Origin: Gammaproteobacteria bacterium
GTDB taxonomy: Bacteria > Pseudomonadota > Gammaproteobacteria > Pseudomonadales > Ketobacteraceae
Assembly (NCBI GenBank): GCA_013178375.1
Contig: JABLXQ010000014.1
Coordinates: 62,001 to 126,000, forward strand
Direction: 5' to 3'
DNA length: 64,000 bases
The notes under the pieces were generated by a model. The model saw only the letters and a program-made list of their open reading frames with translations, had not been told where the DNA came from and made no database searches. Position numbers and translations under genes: made by a program. How positions within the stretch are numbered: the first letter of the stretch is position 1; every line of letters starts with the position of its first letter. Below are positions 27,593 through 37,400 of the stretch, in pieces.

Positions 27593-28618
27593 CTAGCCTA
27601 CCAGATCAGGATTTTCCCGTCTCTTGGCCTGCCACTCCAGGCTTCGCCGCAACCCTTCGGCAACCGGAGTGGCTGGCCGCCAGCCCAGCTGTTCCGCCGC
27701 GCGCCGGTTGCTGAAATGGAACTCGTTGCCGAAGGCTTTAACGTCGGTAGTGCTGAGCAGTGGTTTGGCAATGAGTCCGCGCCGGGCCAGCCACTGCGAG
27801 CAAACAGCCAGCAGCAGCATCAGTCCGTAGGGCACATGGTGAACCCGTATCGGCAGCTGGAAATAATCCGCCATGGCTCTGAACAGCTGTTCCGGCCGCA
27901 TGGCGGTTTGCGTGTCCAGAATCAGATATTCACCATTCTGCTCATGGGTGAGCAGACACTTGAGCAGGGCGTCTACCAGATCATCAATATAGGTCAGGTT
28001 GATTTCATAGGGATCGCGCTTTTCCCAGGTGAACACATGGCGATCCTTGATCATGTCCAGTACTGCCGGGAAAAACTGGCGATCGCCGGGGCCATAAACC
28101 CAGCCTGGATAAACCAGCGTTACGGGAAGCCCCTGCTGGTCGCGGTAGCGGCGGGCAGTCTGCACCGCCTCGATCTTGGTGTCGGCGTAGGGCTCGTTCC
28201 AAGGTTGCAATGGTGAGTTTTCGTCCAGCGTTTGCCCCGGCTGTGGAATGCCAAATACGTCCGACGTGCTGACGACAACCAGCCGTGCAATTCCCGCAGC
28301 CAGGCTGGCCTGGCAGATATTCGCCGTGCCCAGCGCATTGACCCGGTGAAATTTGCTGAAACTGGCAACGGAATTGAGGAGGGCGGCGGTGTGCAACACC
28401 CGGTCGCAGCCGGCCAAGGCCCCTTCCACATCGCGATAGACGGCCACATCGCCCTGCACGATATCGACGGGACCTGCAGCGGCCCAATAATCCACGAAGT
28501 GCCGCTGCAACGGGTGTCCCGGCAGTTCCAGCACCCGGACATCATGCCCCCTCTGCAGCAGATCAAGAACTGCCTTGCTGCCTACAAAACCAAATCCGCC
28601 AGTCACCAGAATCCGCAT
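27593..28618 (-). CDS. NAD-dependent epimerase/dehydratase (extended SDR)
   Basis: The 341-residue protein has the Rossmann motif LVTGGFGFVGSKAV, an acidic residue after beta-2 (VRVLELPG), the active-site serine region VVVSTSDVFG and a YADTK (YxxxK) catalytic pair. These place it among extended SDRs acting on nucleotide sugars, sterols or flavonoid-like substrates. The substrate is not identifiable from sequence. The segment VHHVPYGLMLLLAVCSQWLA near residue 260 is hydrophobic, as in 3-beta-HSD-like members. It may lead an operon with lrgA-lrgB. Confidence 0.85.
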   Translation of the reverse strand: MRILVTGGFGFVGSKAVLDLLQRGHDVRVLELPGHPLQRHFVDYWAAAGPVDIVQGDVAVYRDVEGALAGCDRVLHTAALLNSVASFSKFHRVNALGTANICQASLAAGIARLVVVSTSDVFGIPQPGQTLDENSPLQPWNEPYADTKIEAVQTARRYRDQQGLPVTLVYPGWVYGPGDRQFFPAVLDMIKDRHVFTWEKRDPYEINLTYIDDLVDALLKCLLTHEQNGEYLILDTQTAMRPEQLFRAMADYFQLPIRVHHVPYGLMLLLAVCSQWLARRGLIAKPLLSTTDVKAFGNEFHFSNRRAAEQLGWRPATPVAEGLRRSLEWQAKRRENPDLVG

Positions 28619-28873
28619 ATCCCCTCCTAAATGGCACGATCGTACTATACAGTACCGGCGATGCCCTATGGCAGTGCTTCCTGCGCCCCTGATTATTCTT
28701 TTTGGTTATTTTAAATATTGCTATTTGATCTAAAAAACGGAAGCAGATCCATTTCAGATCGAACGTCGGGGACTATACTTATTTCCACCTGATCCTAAAA
28801 ACTTATCCATTGGCCGCTTGTTGCGGCCCGTTTCGTTATCGTCGAGAGACTCGTCTCAAATAGGAGTGCAGTC

Positions 28874-29032
28874 ATGGATACCAAATCCAAAGAGATCTAC
28901 AACAAAATCGAACATTACCTGGAGGAGCGCAAAAAGCAGGATCGCCGCGATGAGCAGCAAGCGGCTCAGCAGGCGCAGATCAGCGAAGATGATCGCCGCA
29001 AGAAGCGGGATCGTCGCACCGGCGCCGAGTAA
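28874..29032 (+). CDS. Small highly charged protein of unknown function
   Basis: A 52-residue frame (MDTKSKEIYNKIEHYLEERK...) with AGGAG well placed upstream and a strong terminator 20 bp after the stop. About half the residues are charged, with Gln/Ala between, which suggests a single amphipathic or coiled-coil helix. It has no membrane segment, signal peptide or cysteines. The good translation signals and its own terminator argue that it is a real gene. I recognise no family. Confidence 0.7.
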   Translation: MDTKSKEIYNKIEHYLEERKKQDRRDEQQAAQQAQISEDDRRKKRDRRTGAE

Positions 29033-29051
29033 ATCTCTCCCGGCATTATTG

Positions 29052-29085
29052 AAAAAGCGGAGCAAAGTCTCCGCTTTTTCGTTTT
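29052..29085 (+). terminator. Rho-independent terminator after the small charged gene
   Basis: AAAAAGCGGAG (29052-29062) pairs perfectly with CTCCGCTTTTT (29069-29079) around a six-base loop, and more T residues follow. The A-tract and T-tract make it usable in both directions, but the gene order points to the + strand. Confidence 0.9.
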
Positions 29086-29170
29086 CATGCTGGACTTATT
29101 CAGGATGGGTTAATGTAGAATCGGCAACACTTTCAAGCCGTATCGTCACAATGCCCACTGACAGGAGAAT

Positions 29171-29803
29171 ATGATGAACAAATGGTTTTGCAGTGCTGCC
29201 GTAGGCGCATCCCTGATGCTTGCCGGTTGTACTACCGACCCGTACACGGGTGAGCAAAAGGTCAGCAAGGCTGCCATGGGCGCCACTGCTGGCGCGCTGT
29301 TGGGTGCTGCTGTTTCGAGCAAGGATGATCGGGCCAAGGGAGCTGTGATCGGAGCAGCCGTGGGTGGCGGTGCCGGTTACTACTTTGACCGCCAGGAGCA
29401 GATCCTGCGGCAAAAACTGCAGGGCACCGGTGTCAGCGTTACCCGCACCGAGACAGGCATCATCCTCAATATGCCCGGCAACATCAGCTTCCCCAGTGGC
29501 CAGTACGCGATACTGCCGTCGTTCTATGACGTGTTGAACAGCGTGTCACTGGTGCTGAAGGAATTCGACAAGACAGCGGTCAAGGTGACTGGTCATACCG
29601 ACAGTACCGGTGGTTTTGAGATGAACCAGACGCTGTCGGAAAACCGCGCCAAGAGCGTGGCTGATTACCTGGGCAGCCAGGGTGTTGCCCGCACGCGGTT
29701 GCATTCCTATGGCTACGGTCCCCGCTATCCCATCGCTTCCAACGATTCTCCGGATGGCCGCGCTGCAAACCGCCGGGTAGAACTGGAAATCCTGAATCCC
29801 TGA
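29171..29803 (+). CDS. OmpA-family outer-membrane lipoprotein
   Basis: Likely peptidoglycan-linked lipoprotein. The 210-residue product has a lipoprotein signal with lipobox LAGC (lipidated Cys about residue 20). A Gly/Ala-rich glycine-zipper-like segment follows (GATAGALLGAAVSSKDD, VIGAAVGGGAGYYFDR). The C-terminal OmpA domain shows VTGHTDSTGGFEMNQTLSENRAKSV and GYGPRYPIASNDSPDGRAANRRVEL, containing the Asp and Arg that bind diaminopimelate. The architecture matches YiaD-like proteins. A second ATG at 29174 is equally possible as the start. A strong hairpin follows. Confidence 0.93.
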   Translation: MMNKWFCSAAVGASLMLAGCTTDPYTGEQKVSKAAMGATAGALLGAAVSSKDDRAKGAVIGAAVGGGAGYYFDRQEQILRQKLQGTGVSVTRTETGIILNMPGNISFPSGQYAILPSFYDVLNSVSLVLKEFDKTAVKVTGHTDSTGGFEMNQTLSENRAKSVADYLGSQGVARTRLHSYGYGPRYPIASNDSPDGRAANRRVELEILNP

Positions 29804-29809
29804 TGCGGA

Positions 29810-29843
29810 GGGAGGTCTGAAGATGACGCGCTTCAGACCTCCC
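29810..29843 (+). terminator. Hairpin terminator after the OmpA-type lipoprotein gene
   Basis: GGGAGGTCTGAAG (29810-29822) and CTTCAGACCTCCC (29831-29843) form a perfect 13-bp stem with an eight-base loop, followed by GGTTGTTTGTG. It begins seven bases after the stop codon. Confidence 0.85.
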
Positions 29844-29901
29844 GGTTGTTTGTGTTACGTCCCTCTGCGTCAGTCTTTCTTTCCGTTCAGGAGCCCATTC
29901 C

Positions 29902-31257
29902 TTGAGCCAGCATGATTTTGATTTATTCGTGATTGGCGCCGGATCAGGCGGTGTGCGTTGCGCGCGTTTTTCCGCAGCGCTGGGTGCCCGCGTCGCCATT
30001 GCCGAGGACCGCTATTTCGGTGGCACCTGTGTCAACGTGGGCTGCATACCGAAAAAACTGTTCGTCAATGCCGCGCATTTCAGCGAGGAAATGGAAACGG
30101 CCTATTCTTACGGCTGGAACGTGCCCGCCGCTCAGTTCGACTGGCCGACGCTCATCGCCAACAAGGACCGGGAAATCAGCCGCCTGAACGGCATTTACCG
30201 GTCGTTGCTGGAAAATGCAAAGGTGCAGGTGGTGGAGGGCAGGGCGGTGCTGAAGGGTTCCCACGAAATCGACGTGGGCGGAAAACGGTTCACCAGCCGC
30301 CACATTCTGATTGCCACCGGCAGCTGGCCTGTGATGCCTTCTATTCCCGGTATTGAATTCGCGCTGGATTCCAATGATTTCTTTTTTCTGCCCAATCTGC
30401 CGGAGCGCGTGTTGGTGGTAGGTGGCGGCTACATTGCGGTGGAATTCGCCGGCATCCTGAATAACCTCGGGGTTGATACCACGCTGAGCTATCGCGGCGA
30501 ACTGTTCCTGCGCAGCTTTGATCAGGATATTCGCCAGCATCTGCGGGATGCATTGGTTGCGAAGAAAATTCAGCTGCGGTTTCAGCATCAGGTTGTGGCA
30601 CTGGAAAAACGGCCGGATGGCAAAATTCTGGCTACGGATTCCTCCGGTGCCTGCGATCAATTTGATGCCGTGATTTACGCTACCGGCCGCGCACCGAATG
30701 CCGATAGTCTTGGACTTGAGCACACGGCGGTACAGCGGGACGAGCGTGGAGCGATCCGGGTGAATGATTATTTTCAGTCTGACGAACCCAGCGTTTACGC
30801 GATTGGCGATGTGATTGGTCGGGTTCAGCTGACACCCGTGGCATTGGCCGAAGGCATGGCCGTTGCGCAGACATTGTTTGGTCCATCTCCCAAAACTGTG
30901 AATTACGCTGCCATTCCCACGGCGGTGTTTTCGCAACCGGCGGTGGGTACCGTTGGGTTGACGGAAACGCAGGCGCGGGAGCAGGGGATTGATGTTGCGA
31001 TTTTCCGCTCCACCTTCACGCCACTGAAATTGTCACTGGCGGAAAAGAAGGAAAAAACGCTGATGAAGCTGGTGGTGGACAAGGCGACCGACCGGGTGCT
31101 GGGAGCGCACATGGTAGGGCCCGACGCCGGCGAAATTATTCAGGGCATTGCCATCGCCATTGGCATGGGCGCCACCAAAGCCCAGTTTGACCAGACCATT
31201 GGTATTCATCCCACCTCGGCGGAAGAATTCGTCACCATGCGTACGCCGGTGGCCTGA
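29902..31257 (+). CDS. gor: Glutathione-disulfide reductase
   Basis: NADPH-dependent flavoenzyme that regenerates reduced glutathione. The 451-residue protein has the FAD motif [13 protein letters not shown], the redox disulfide in [16 protein letters not shown], and the NADPH fold [13 protein letters not shown] followed by [12 protein letters not shown], with arginines suited to [21 protein letters not shown] and the catalytic dyad GIHPTSAEE follow. It starts at TTG 29902 with AGGAG upstream. Lipoamide dehydrogenase is excluded by the NADPH-type arginines and the C-terminal pattern. Confidence 0.95.
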   Translation: MSQHDFDLFVIGAGSGGVRCARFSAALGARVAIAEDRYFGGTCVNVGCIPKKLFVNAAHFSEEMETAYSYGWNVPAAQFDWPTLIANKDREISRLNGIYRSLLENAKVQVVEGRAVLKGSHEIDVGGKRFTSRHILIATGSWPVMPSIPGIEFALDSNDFFFLPNLPERVLVVGGGYIAVEFAGILNNLGVDTTLSYRGELFLRSFDQDIRQHLRDALVAKKIQLRFQHQVVALEKRPDGKILATDSSGACDQFDAVIYATGRAPNADSLGLEHTAVQRDERGAIRVNDYFQSDEPSVYAIGDVIGRVQLTPVALAEGMAVAQTLFGPSPKTVNYAAIPTAVFSQPAVGTVGLTETQAREQGIDVAIFRSTFTPLKLSLAEKKEKTLMKLVVDKATDRVLGAHMVGPDAGEIIQGIAIAIGMGATKAQFDQTIGIHPTSAEEFVTMRTPVA

Positions 31258-31262
31258 ACCAT

Positions 31263-32177
31263 TCAACTGCGAAGCGGATTCACTTCCACCGTGATGTGCA
31301 CCAGTTCCTCATGGATCTGTAGCCGGTCCTTGAAGAACGCAGGTTCCACCGGTTTTGCAGTGGACAGCGCAACAATGCAGGCGTATTTGCCTTTGCCCAC
31401 GCGCCAGACATGCAGGTCAGTCAGCTCAGCACCTGCCTGCGCCTCGGTGATTACAGCCTGAATTTCCCCGACCACCGGCGCATCCATTTCGGCATCCAGC
31501 AAAATCCGTCCGGTATCGCGCATCAGTCCCACGGACCAGAGGGCAACCAGAATCGCACCGACAATACCCATCACCGGATCAAGCCAGACCAGTCCCCAGA
31601 ATTTGCCGCCGATCAGCGCAATGATGGCCAGCACCGATGTGGCCGCGTCGGCCAGAACATGCAGATAGGCAGCGCGCAGATTGAGATCATGGTGATGATG
31701 ATCGTGCGGCTCATGGTGGTGATGCGGTTCGTCGTCATGTGAATGGGAGTGTCCCTTGAGCAGCCAGGCACAGACCAGATTCACCAGCAGTCCGACGATG
31801 GCCAGCACAATCGCGTGATCGAAATGAATGGCGGCGGGCTCAAGCAGACGCTCAATGGATTGCCACGCCATCGAAATCACCACCAGCACCAGCAGGATCG
31901 CACTGGTGTAACCCGCCAGAACTTCAATTTTCCAGGTGCCGAAAGCGAAGCGGGGATCGCTGGCGTATCGGCGGGCCACAACATACGCCAGCAGCGAAAG
32001 GCCAAGTGCCAGTGCGTGCGAACTCATGTGCCAGCCATCCGCCAGCACCGCCATGGAATTGAAATACCAGCCGCCGGCAATCTCGGCAACCATCGTGACG
32101 GACGTAAGAATCAGTGCCCACAGCGTGCCGCGTTCTGCCAACGGATTGCCTTCATCGAAAATATGGGTGTGCCGCAT
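31263..32177 (-). CDS. Cation diffusion facilitator metal exporter (DmeF/CzcD-like)
   Basis: Proton-driven exporter of divalent metals such as Co, Ni or Zn. The 304-residue protein has six predicted membrane spans. Metal-site segments are LADGWHMSSHALALG in span 2 and LHVLADAATSVLAI in span 5. A His-rich cytoplasmic loop (GHSHSHDDEPHHHHEPHDHH) lies near residues 140-163, and a short C-terminal domain follows. The DGWHMSSH form and the loop recall the DmeF subgroup, but the metal is not certain. It is convergent with gor. Confidence 0.92.
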   Translation of the reverse strand: MRHTHIFDEGNPLAERGTLWALILTSVTMVAEIAGGWYFNSMAVLADGWHMSSHALALGLSLLAYVVARRYASDPRFAFGTWKIEVLAGYTSAILLVLVVISMAWQSIERLLEPAAIHFDHAIVLAIVGLLVNLVCAWLLKGHSHSHDDEPHHHHEPHDHHHHDLNLRAAYLHVLADAATSVLAIIALIGGKFWGLVWLDPVMGIVGAILVALWSVGLMRDTGRILLDAEMDAPVVGEIQAVITEAQAGAELTDLHVWRVGKGKYACIVALSTAKPVEPAFFKDRLQIHEELVHITVEVNPLRS

Positions 32178-32316
32178 CGGGTTATTGTCCTGACCTTCAA
32201 GGCGTTGGGTTTCAACGATGTTAAAGCTTGATCCTAGTACAGGATGCCGTGCGATGATTGACCTTTAGCAACAAAAACACGTTAATAGTGGCTGTTTCAA
32301 TGCGATTGGGGACGCC

Positions 32317-33333
32317 ATGAAAGTCAATACAGAAAAACTGCGCCACAGTCGCGAAACGCCCTATCTGGTCATCGACTTCCTGATGCTGGGCCTGGTGATA
32401 ATCAATCTGACCTGGCTGGTATTCGACAGCCTGTTTGCCAGCCGGATGGTGCGTGGCGTTCTGGAATGGCTTTCCGCCGATTTCACAGGTTTCTATGCCG
32501 AACACGTGCACACCAATTTTGTGGTGTACGATTTGTTTTTCGTTGCCATTTTCCTGGCTGAGTTTCTGGTGCGCTGGATCGTGGCGGTTCGTCAGCACAC
32601 TTATCACCGCTGGTTTTTCTATCCGTTTGTCCACTGGTACGATCTGCTCGGCTGCATTCCCGTTGCATCGTTCCGCTGGCTGCGTCTGCTGCGCATCATT
32701 TCCATCATCTACCGGCTGCAGAAATACCAGATCATCGACATTTCCAACATGTATGTTGTGCGCGTCATCAAAAAGTATCTCCACGTCCTGCTGGAAGAAC
32801 TGAGTGATCGGATCGTTCTCAATGTCCTTGATGGTGTGCAGGATGAAATAGCAGTAGGAACGCCCGTGGTGGAAAAGATCGTTCAGCAGGTGGTGGTGCC
32901 TAACAAGGCAATGCTGGTCGACTGGATCGCGTCCCGTGTCAATGAGCTGTCAGACCATATCTATCAACCGCGCCGGGCAGACATCAAGCTGTATCTGGAC
33001 GAGGTCATTGCCAATTCCATCGCCATGGACAGCAAGGTTGCGGCTCTGGAAAAGCTGCCTGTATTGGGAGAAGCCATCACCGACGTGATCGAGTCCACCG
33101 TGAGCGATGTGGTGTTCAATGTCGTCGACCGGTTGGTGACTGATGTTGGCCGTGAGGAAACCGAGGTGTGGGTGCGCGAGATTATCGATCTCATCGTAGT
33201 GCGCCTGCTGCAGCCGGACGAAGGCTTCCAGGAGGCCAGCAGGAACGTACTGATCGATATCATCGATGTGGTGAAAGATGAAGTGCGAATACAACGCTGG
33301 AAACTGAAGGAATCGGAATTTGATGATGTTTGA
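32317..33333 (+). CDS. Voltage-sensor-like membrane protein without evident pore
   Basis: The 338-residue protein has an N-terminal membrane part (about residues 15-150). Hydrophobic spans are YLVIDFLMLGLVIINLTWLV and NFVVYDLFFVAIFLAEFLVR, followed by a region with WYDLLGCIPV and then RWLRLLRIISIIYRLQ. The last has basic residues spaced like the S4 helix of voltage-gated channels. The acidic residues in the earlier spans would suit a voltage-sensor domain. No selectivity-filter (TVGYG-like) pore loop follows. Instead there is a roughly 190-residue helical, acidic cytoplasmic region with repeated VVxxVxD segments. I infer a sensor domain coupled to a soluble module. Function unknown. Confidence 0.75.
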   Translation: MKVNTEKLRHSRETPYLVIDFLMLGLVIINLTWLVFDSLFASRMVRGVLEWLSADFTGFYAEHVHTNFVVYDLFFVAIFLAEFLVRWIVAVRQHTYHRWFFYPFVHWYDLLGCIPVASFRWLRLLRIISIIYRLQKYQIIDISNMYVVRVIKKYLHVLLEELSDRIVLNVLDGVQDEIAVGTPVVEKIVQQVVVPNKAMLVDWIASRVNELSDHIYQPRRADIKLYLDEVIANSIAMDSKVAALEKLPVLGEAITDVIESTVSDVVFNVVDRLVTDVGREETEVWVREIIDLIVVRLLQPDEGFQEASRNVLIDIIDVVKDEVRIQRWKLKESEFDDV

Positions 33334-33381
33334 CGAAAGTTTATGATCGTAAAATCAAGAACCGTCGCCGCGTTCACGCAC

Positions 33382-33606
33382 TCAGAATTCAAACAGGTAA
33401 CTGGCTTCGAGCAGCACGACATCCAGACTTGCCGTGATATCAGTTCCGGAATAGGGGTTATAGATTAGCTTGGTTGGATCCTCGGAGTTGCCCAGTTCGC
33501 TGGTGTTGCCAGGCATCGTATAAGAGGATTGCATGGTGGCTATTGCAAAGTTGAACACCTGTCCGCGGCTGGGTTTGTATTCAGCGCCAACCGCTGGTGC
33601 AATGGG
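33382..33606 (-). pseudogene. 3' remnant of an outer-membrane beta-barrel (FadL-like) gene
   Basis: Reading leftward, the last 75 or so codons of a gene are intact, from IAPAVGAEYKPSRGQ to the end LLEASYLFEF and a stop at 33382-33384. Alternating polar and hydrophobic strands and a terminal Phe mark an outer-membrane barrel end, and the strand pattern recalls OmpP1/FadL transporters. The frame is closed by TAG at 33607-33609, exactly where the TetR-like remnant begins, and no start or signal peptide exists. The 5' part has been deleted. Confidence 0.7.
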
Positions 33607-33812
33607 CTAGCATGAGCGCGGTGGTGTTTTTGCAGCAATCCAAATTTCACGACTGGCTGAAGCAGGCTGATATGGATGTGGCCAGCGAATTGCTGGTGAG
33701 GATGCTGATATCGGCAGTGCTTTCACCCGGCGGTTTGCTCGGCGGCGATGAAGAAAACCTGCGCAGAGCGGCACGTTATCTGCTGCAGCCGCTACTGCTT
33801 AAACCGGAATAA
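33607..33812 (+). pseudogene. 3' remnant of a TetR-type regulator gene
   Basis: The frame ending at 33812 encodes FHDWLKQADMDVASELLVRM and then LSPGGLLGGDEENLRRAARY, followed by a hydrophobic LLQPLLL end. That is the typical last helices of TetR-family regulators, with the SPG turn. The helix-turn-helix part is missing. The only nearby start codons are GTG at 33597 and ATG at 33612, and no ribosome binding site is apparent. It abuts the barrel remnant on the other strand. Confidence 0.65.
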
Positions 33813-34390
33813 AAATACAGGGTTCACCCAATCAACAGGTTCTGCTGGCCTGGATCGTCATATCTTTAATTCCGCATAATATATATTATGTTAATATGGA
33901 CACCAGTCGTGTCTATGTCAACTACGTAAACCACGATACCAGGATTGCCCAATACAATGCCAGGCACCATGATATGCCCACTATGTCCATTAGGCATGGG
34001 TATTTGACAAAATTCGGTTCTCTCATCCAACAAAATAAAATAAGTCATTGAAATATATTAATATTAGGCTGTGCGACACCCGCGTAATGCCATCTTCTGC
34101 GCATGCTAGGCCGCCGTGATATACGTCTCAAGGGTATTTGGTCGAGGTGGCCTATTACTGCGTGACAGGTGCGAACTTAGCAGACCCTGGATTTGGCAAT
34201 GATCATCAGGGCCAGACTCAATTGCCGTCATAGCCCTCCCAAATGTGGCACAGTACGGTCGATCAACGCTCGCTGGATTGCCCGGCCCTGCAATGCTTGA
34301 ATGCTGCGGCGGAAGACGACAGCCTGCATGTGATCTTGGCAGCCGAAAATACGCTTCCTTTCACGCAGCTTGGACGCCACCTATGTCTGT
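33813..34390. other. Non-coding AT-rich stretch holding the dif site
   Basis: This 578-bp stretch lies between the TetR remnant and the Tn3-like element. I see the dif site (33869-33896) and no convincing gene. Short frames at 33866-34048 (-) and 34243-34425 (+) lack ribosome binding sites and recognisable sequence. One of them runs over dif and the other into the transposon end. Confidence 0.6.
33869..33896 (+). other. dif: dif site (XerC/XerD recombination site)
   Basis: The 28-bp site has the XerC arm ATTCCGCATAA, centre TATATA and XerD arm TTATGTTAATA. The 22-base core differs from the E. coli dif core at one base (TATATA for TGTATA in the centre). Polarised GGGNAGGG octamers (KOPS, loaded by FtsK) converge on it. 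On the + strand to the left they are at 1127, 3360, 16822, 18376, 19844, 24238 and 30237. On the - strand to the right they are at 41609, 41955, 59073 and 59112. The only contrary one (38931, +) is inside the transposon. This supports a true chromosome-dimer resolution site rather than a phage-borne copy. Confidence 0.9.
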
Positions 34391-34418
34391 TACGGAAGCC
34401 TGCTTGGACAAATCCTAA
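34391..34418 (+). repeat. Candidate left terminal inverted repeat of the Tn3-like element
   Basis: TACGGAAGCCT at 34391-34401, then nine bases, then AATCCTAA (34411-34418) followed by G, giving the TAAG inner end typical of Tn3-family repeats. It matches the right repeat apart from the spacer, which is four bases shorter here. It contains the tnpA stop codon (34415-34417). Confidence 0.55.
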
Positions 34419-37400
34419 GTTCTAATTTTCATATTTCTCATTTGATTGATCGTTGCTTTAAAAGATTTTATGGGTTTGTGGTCGAAATCGTAGACGCCAT
34501 GGATATTTACATGACGCCATGAGATTACGGAGCCTTCGGAAATCGACTCCAAAACATGTTCAATTTCCTTCTCGTCATTCAAACCAAGAATGTAGTCTGA
34601 TAAGTACAGGTAGTTCCACAAGATAACGATGTTCTTTAGAAATGTCTTACATAGCATGACTTTCTGAATATCTTCCTCGCCTCCAACGCTCAATTGACCT
34701 TTCTTCCCGAAAAATAACGCGTTGGAAAATTTTTGTCCAAGTTCAACTCTGTTGAGCTGTTTCTGAATCGATCTCCGTAATTCCTCGTTGGCAATATAGT
34801 TCACGATGAAATATGACTTAATGAGCTGCCCCAGCGCTTTGAAAGCCTTGTATAGTTCGCTTTCACGCTTGCCTGACGCCAAGCGACGAAAAATCAAGGA
34901 CGCCGACTGTTTTCCGCTCTTAATGGTTGCCATCAGCCGCAGCATGTCATCCCAGTTTTCCAGTATTAGGCGTTTGTTGATTTGTTGCTTAGGGCCGATG
35001 ATATAGCCTGAGTTTTTTACAAGCGATTTGCTATCATAGGCAAACAATGCTCGGCTTGGTAAATCTGTAAGCCTCGGTGCGAAAGAAATATCCAGAAAGT
35101 GTAAGCCTGCAAACATCGCATCTGTGTATCCATGCATATCAGTAGAATGCTTGTGATTGTTAAAGAAATCCGAGTCGATTTCGTCGTGATGCTCGCTGAA
35201 GATGGAGGATTTTGATTTGGCCATTCCATCCATCATGTAAGCCGCTTCCCTGTCTGAACTGGTTAACACATTCACATGAAAAAATGATTGTTTAGTATCT
35301 ACAAAGCTGTTTACGGTGACTCCCTGTTCCTTGCCATAATACTTGTAGGAGTAATTTGCCAACAGCGAATCTACAGCAACGATAATTTTTTTGCCATCGC
35401 TACTCGTATGTATCATGTCGTTGCTGTCATTGAAGATTGTCGGAAGCGGAAGCTCCTGAATGAGTTTAACAATTTTATCGTTAGTGTTTTTTACGTTGTT
35501 GGAGCTGAACCAAATTTTTTCAGTATCGCGAAGCTGCTTCACGCTAAATTTTCTGCAAGCTTTCGCCATATCCGTATGGCCCAGATTCGTTCCGAGACTC
35601 ATCAAGACTGCGTAGAGCAGCTTTTTGTCAATGGCCTGCTTGCCATGATTGGTCTGATAGTTTTTAAAATAGTCGCTAAAATCAGTATAACTATCGATTT
35701 CACTCAGCATCTCATAAAGCGTTCGAGAGTTGCCGTCATTAATTAATTTGGGAATAAACTCGGAAGCACTGTGGTCTGCTTCGTCCTTTTTTGTTTTCCA
35801 GTTGTTTTTATCGGCTATGATGAAGCTATTGTTTAATATATCTCTATTCAGAAATTCATAAGCCTGTGTAACTTTATTCCCTATTCTATCTAAAACTTCT
35901 TTCCCGTCTTTAAAGTGAGAAAGATTGGTGGCAAACAATATTTCATCCTCGTTCTGTGCCCAGTCCGATTTTGATATTAGGAAGTCAGGGTTGGCCAAGA
36001 ATCTGTACGAATATTTGAGCGTTAATATCCTGTCTCGAATCGATTCATCTATCTGGGACAACAAAATAATTTTGTATTTTGTGATCTTTGCTATTCCGTC
36101 GTCTCTCTCATAAGCAGCCAGGTCTTTGTTTTTCAGAAAAGCAAGCGGTGTCTTGTTGTCAATTTTGAAATTAGCTTCTTTAAACGCACGAATGGCTTCT
36201 AGAAGTGCCTGATTTGGACTTGCATCGTCAAATACCAGCACTTTTACCAGCGGGCACAAGCTTCTAATCAGAGGGCTTGAGTTGCCGAAAAGGTAATCAT
36301 AAAAATTGGTATAGAAGGATGTAACCTCCAGCTCTTTCTCCATTTTGGCAACGTGATCGTCAAAAGCAGGGTCGATTGCTTCAAAATAGTTATCGACAAG
36401 ATTAATAACCCTTTCGTTTCTTTCAGGTAATGAAAGTGTGTTGTCTTTCGATATTTTCCCTATTAGCCTGATTACGCCATTTGCATTCTTCGCCGAATAC
36501 AGAACTGCTTTTTTAGCCTCTCGAATCTCTTCCTGAAGTGATTCTCTCTGTTTACGATCATGACCGCGGGCTTTGTTCACAGTTGTTCTGATTTTCTTCA
36601 TGATTGCGTCAATGGCATAATCCTGGCGCAGGTAAAACTGATCTCTGATAAAGGCCGCCAATCGAAGGAGTAGCAACGGCATATTTTTGAAACGCTTTAT
36701 CTGTGTGAGATCGGAATTATAAATCCATCTTGAAAGCTCCTTGATCGCCTGGTTCGATAGAGAAAGCTTGTCCAGCAGTGGTAAAACTTCAAAAAATGCA
36801 TCCCTGAACAATTCCAAGATCCTCGCATTTTCAATCAGCGATGTCAGATCAATTCCTTGGTTTACGCGTTTTATCTTAGAAAGGTTCTTGGCGATTTCCG
36901 GATTCTCAATAAAAGACAGCAGCACATCCCGCTGTCTTTTCGTTATGTAGTTGTCGAGATCGGCTAGCTTACTCTGTAAGAATTTATCAAATGCATCGAC
37001 TACGATGCCCTCCAGGATGCTGTATCCGGGAATCTCAACTTTATTCCTCCAACAATATTCAAGCAGGGAAAACAGTGCGTCCTCCATGTCAAGTTGTTCT
37101 TTTGAGTGTATTAGTGCCAAGTCTACGAGGCTGGCTTTGGTACCGGCGTCAAAAGGTTTCCATCCATGTTGCGCCCGAATTATTTGGCGATGGGTTGCCG
37201 CCGTCTTGTCGTTATACTGGGTAATGTCGCAGGGTATTCGAAGCCCCAATGATTTTTCAGCTTCCCTGATATCGGCTTTCTTAAACTGCTCTGTTTTGAA
37301 GAAACGACCCTTTGATTGGAAATAAGCGCGCTGAACCAAGAAGCCAACCTTGTTTTCTTTTGAGCGAAGGTTTCTGGTGATCGACTTGGCCTCCCTGTTT

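Noticed and set aside
33866-34048. 60-codon minus-strand frame over the dif site
   Set aside because: No ribosome binding site or homology, and dif sites are not normally coding.
34243-34425. 60-codon plus-strand frame ending in the left transposon repeat
   Set aside because: No ribosome binding site, no recognised family, and the frame runs into the inverted repeat.
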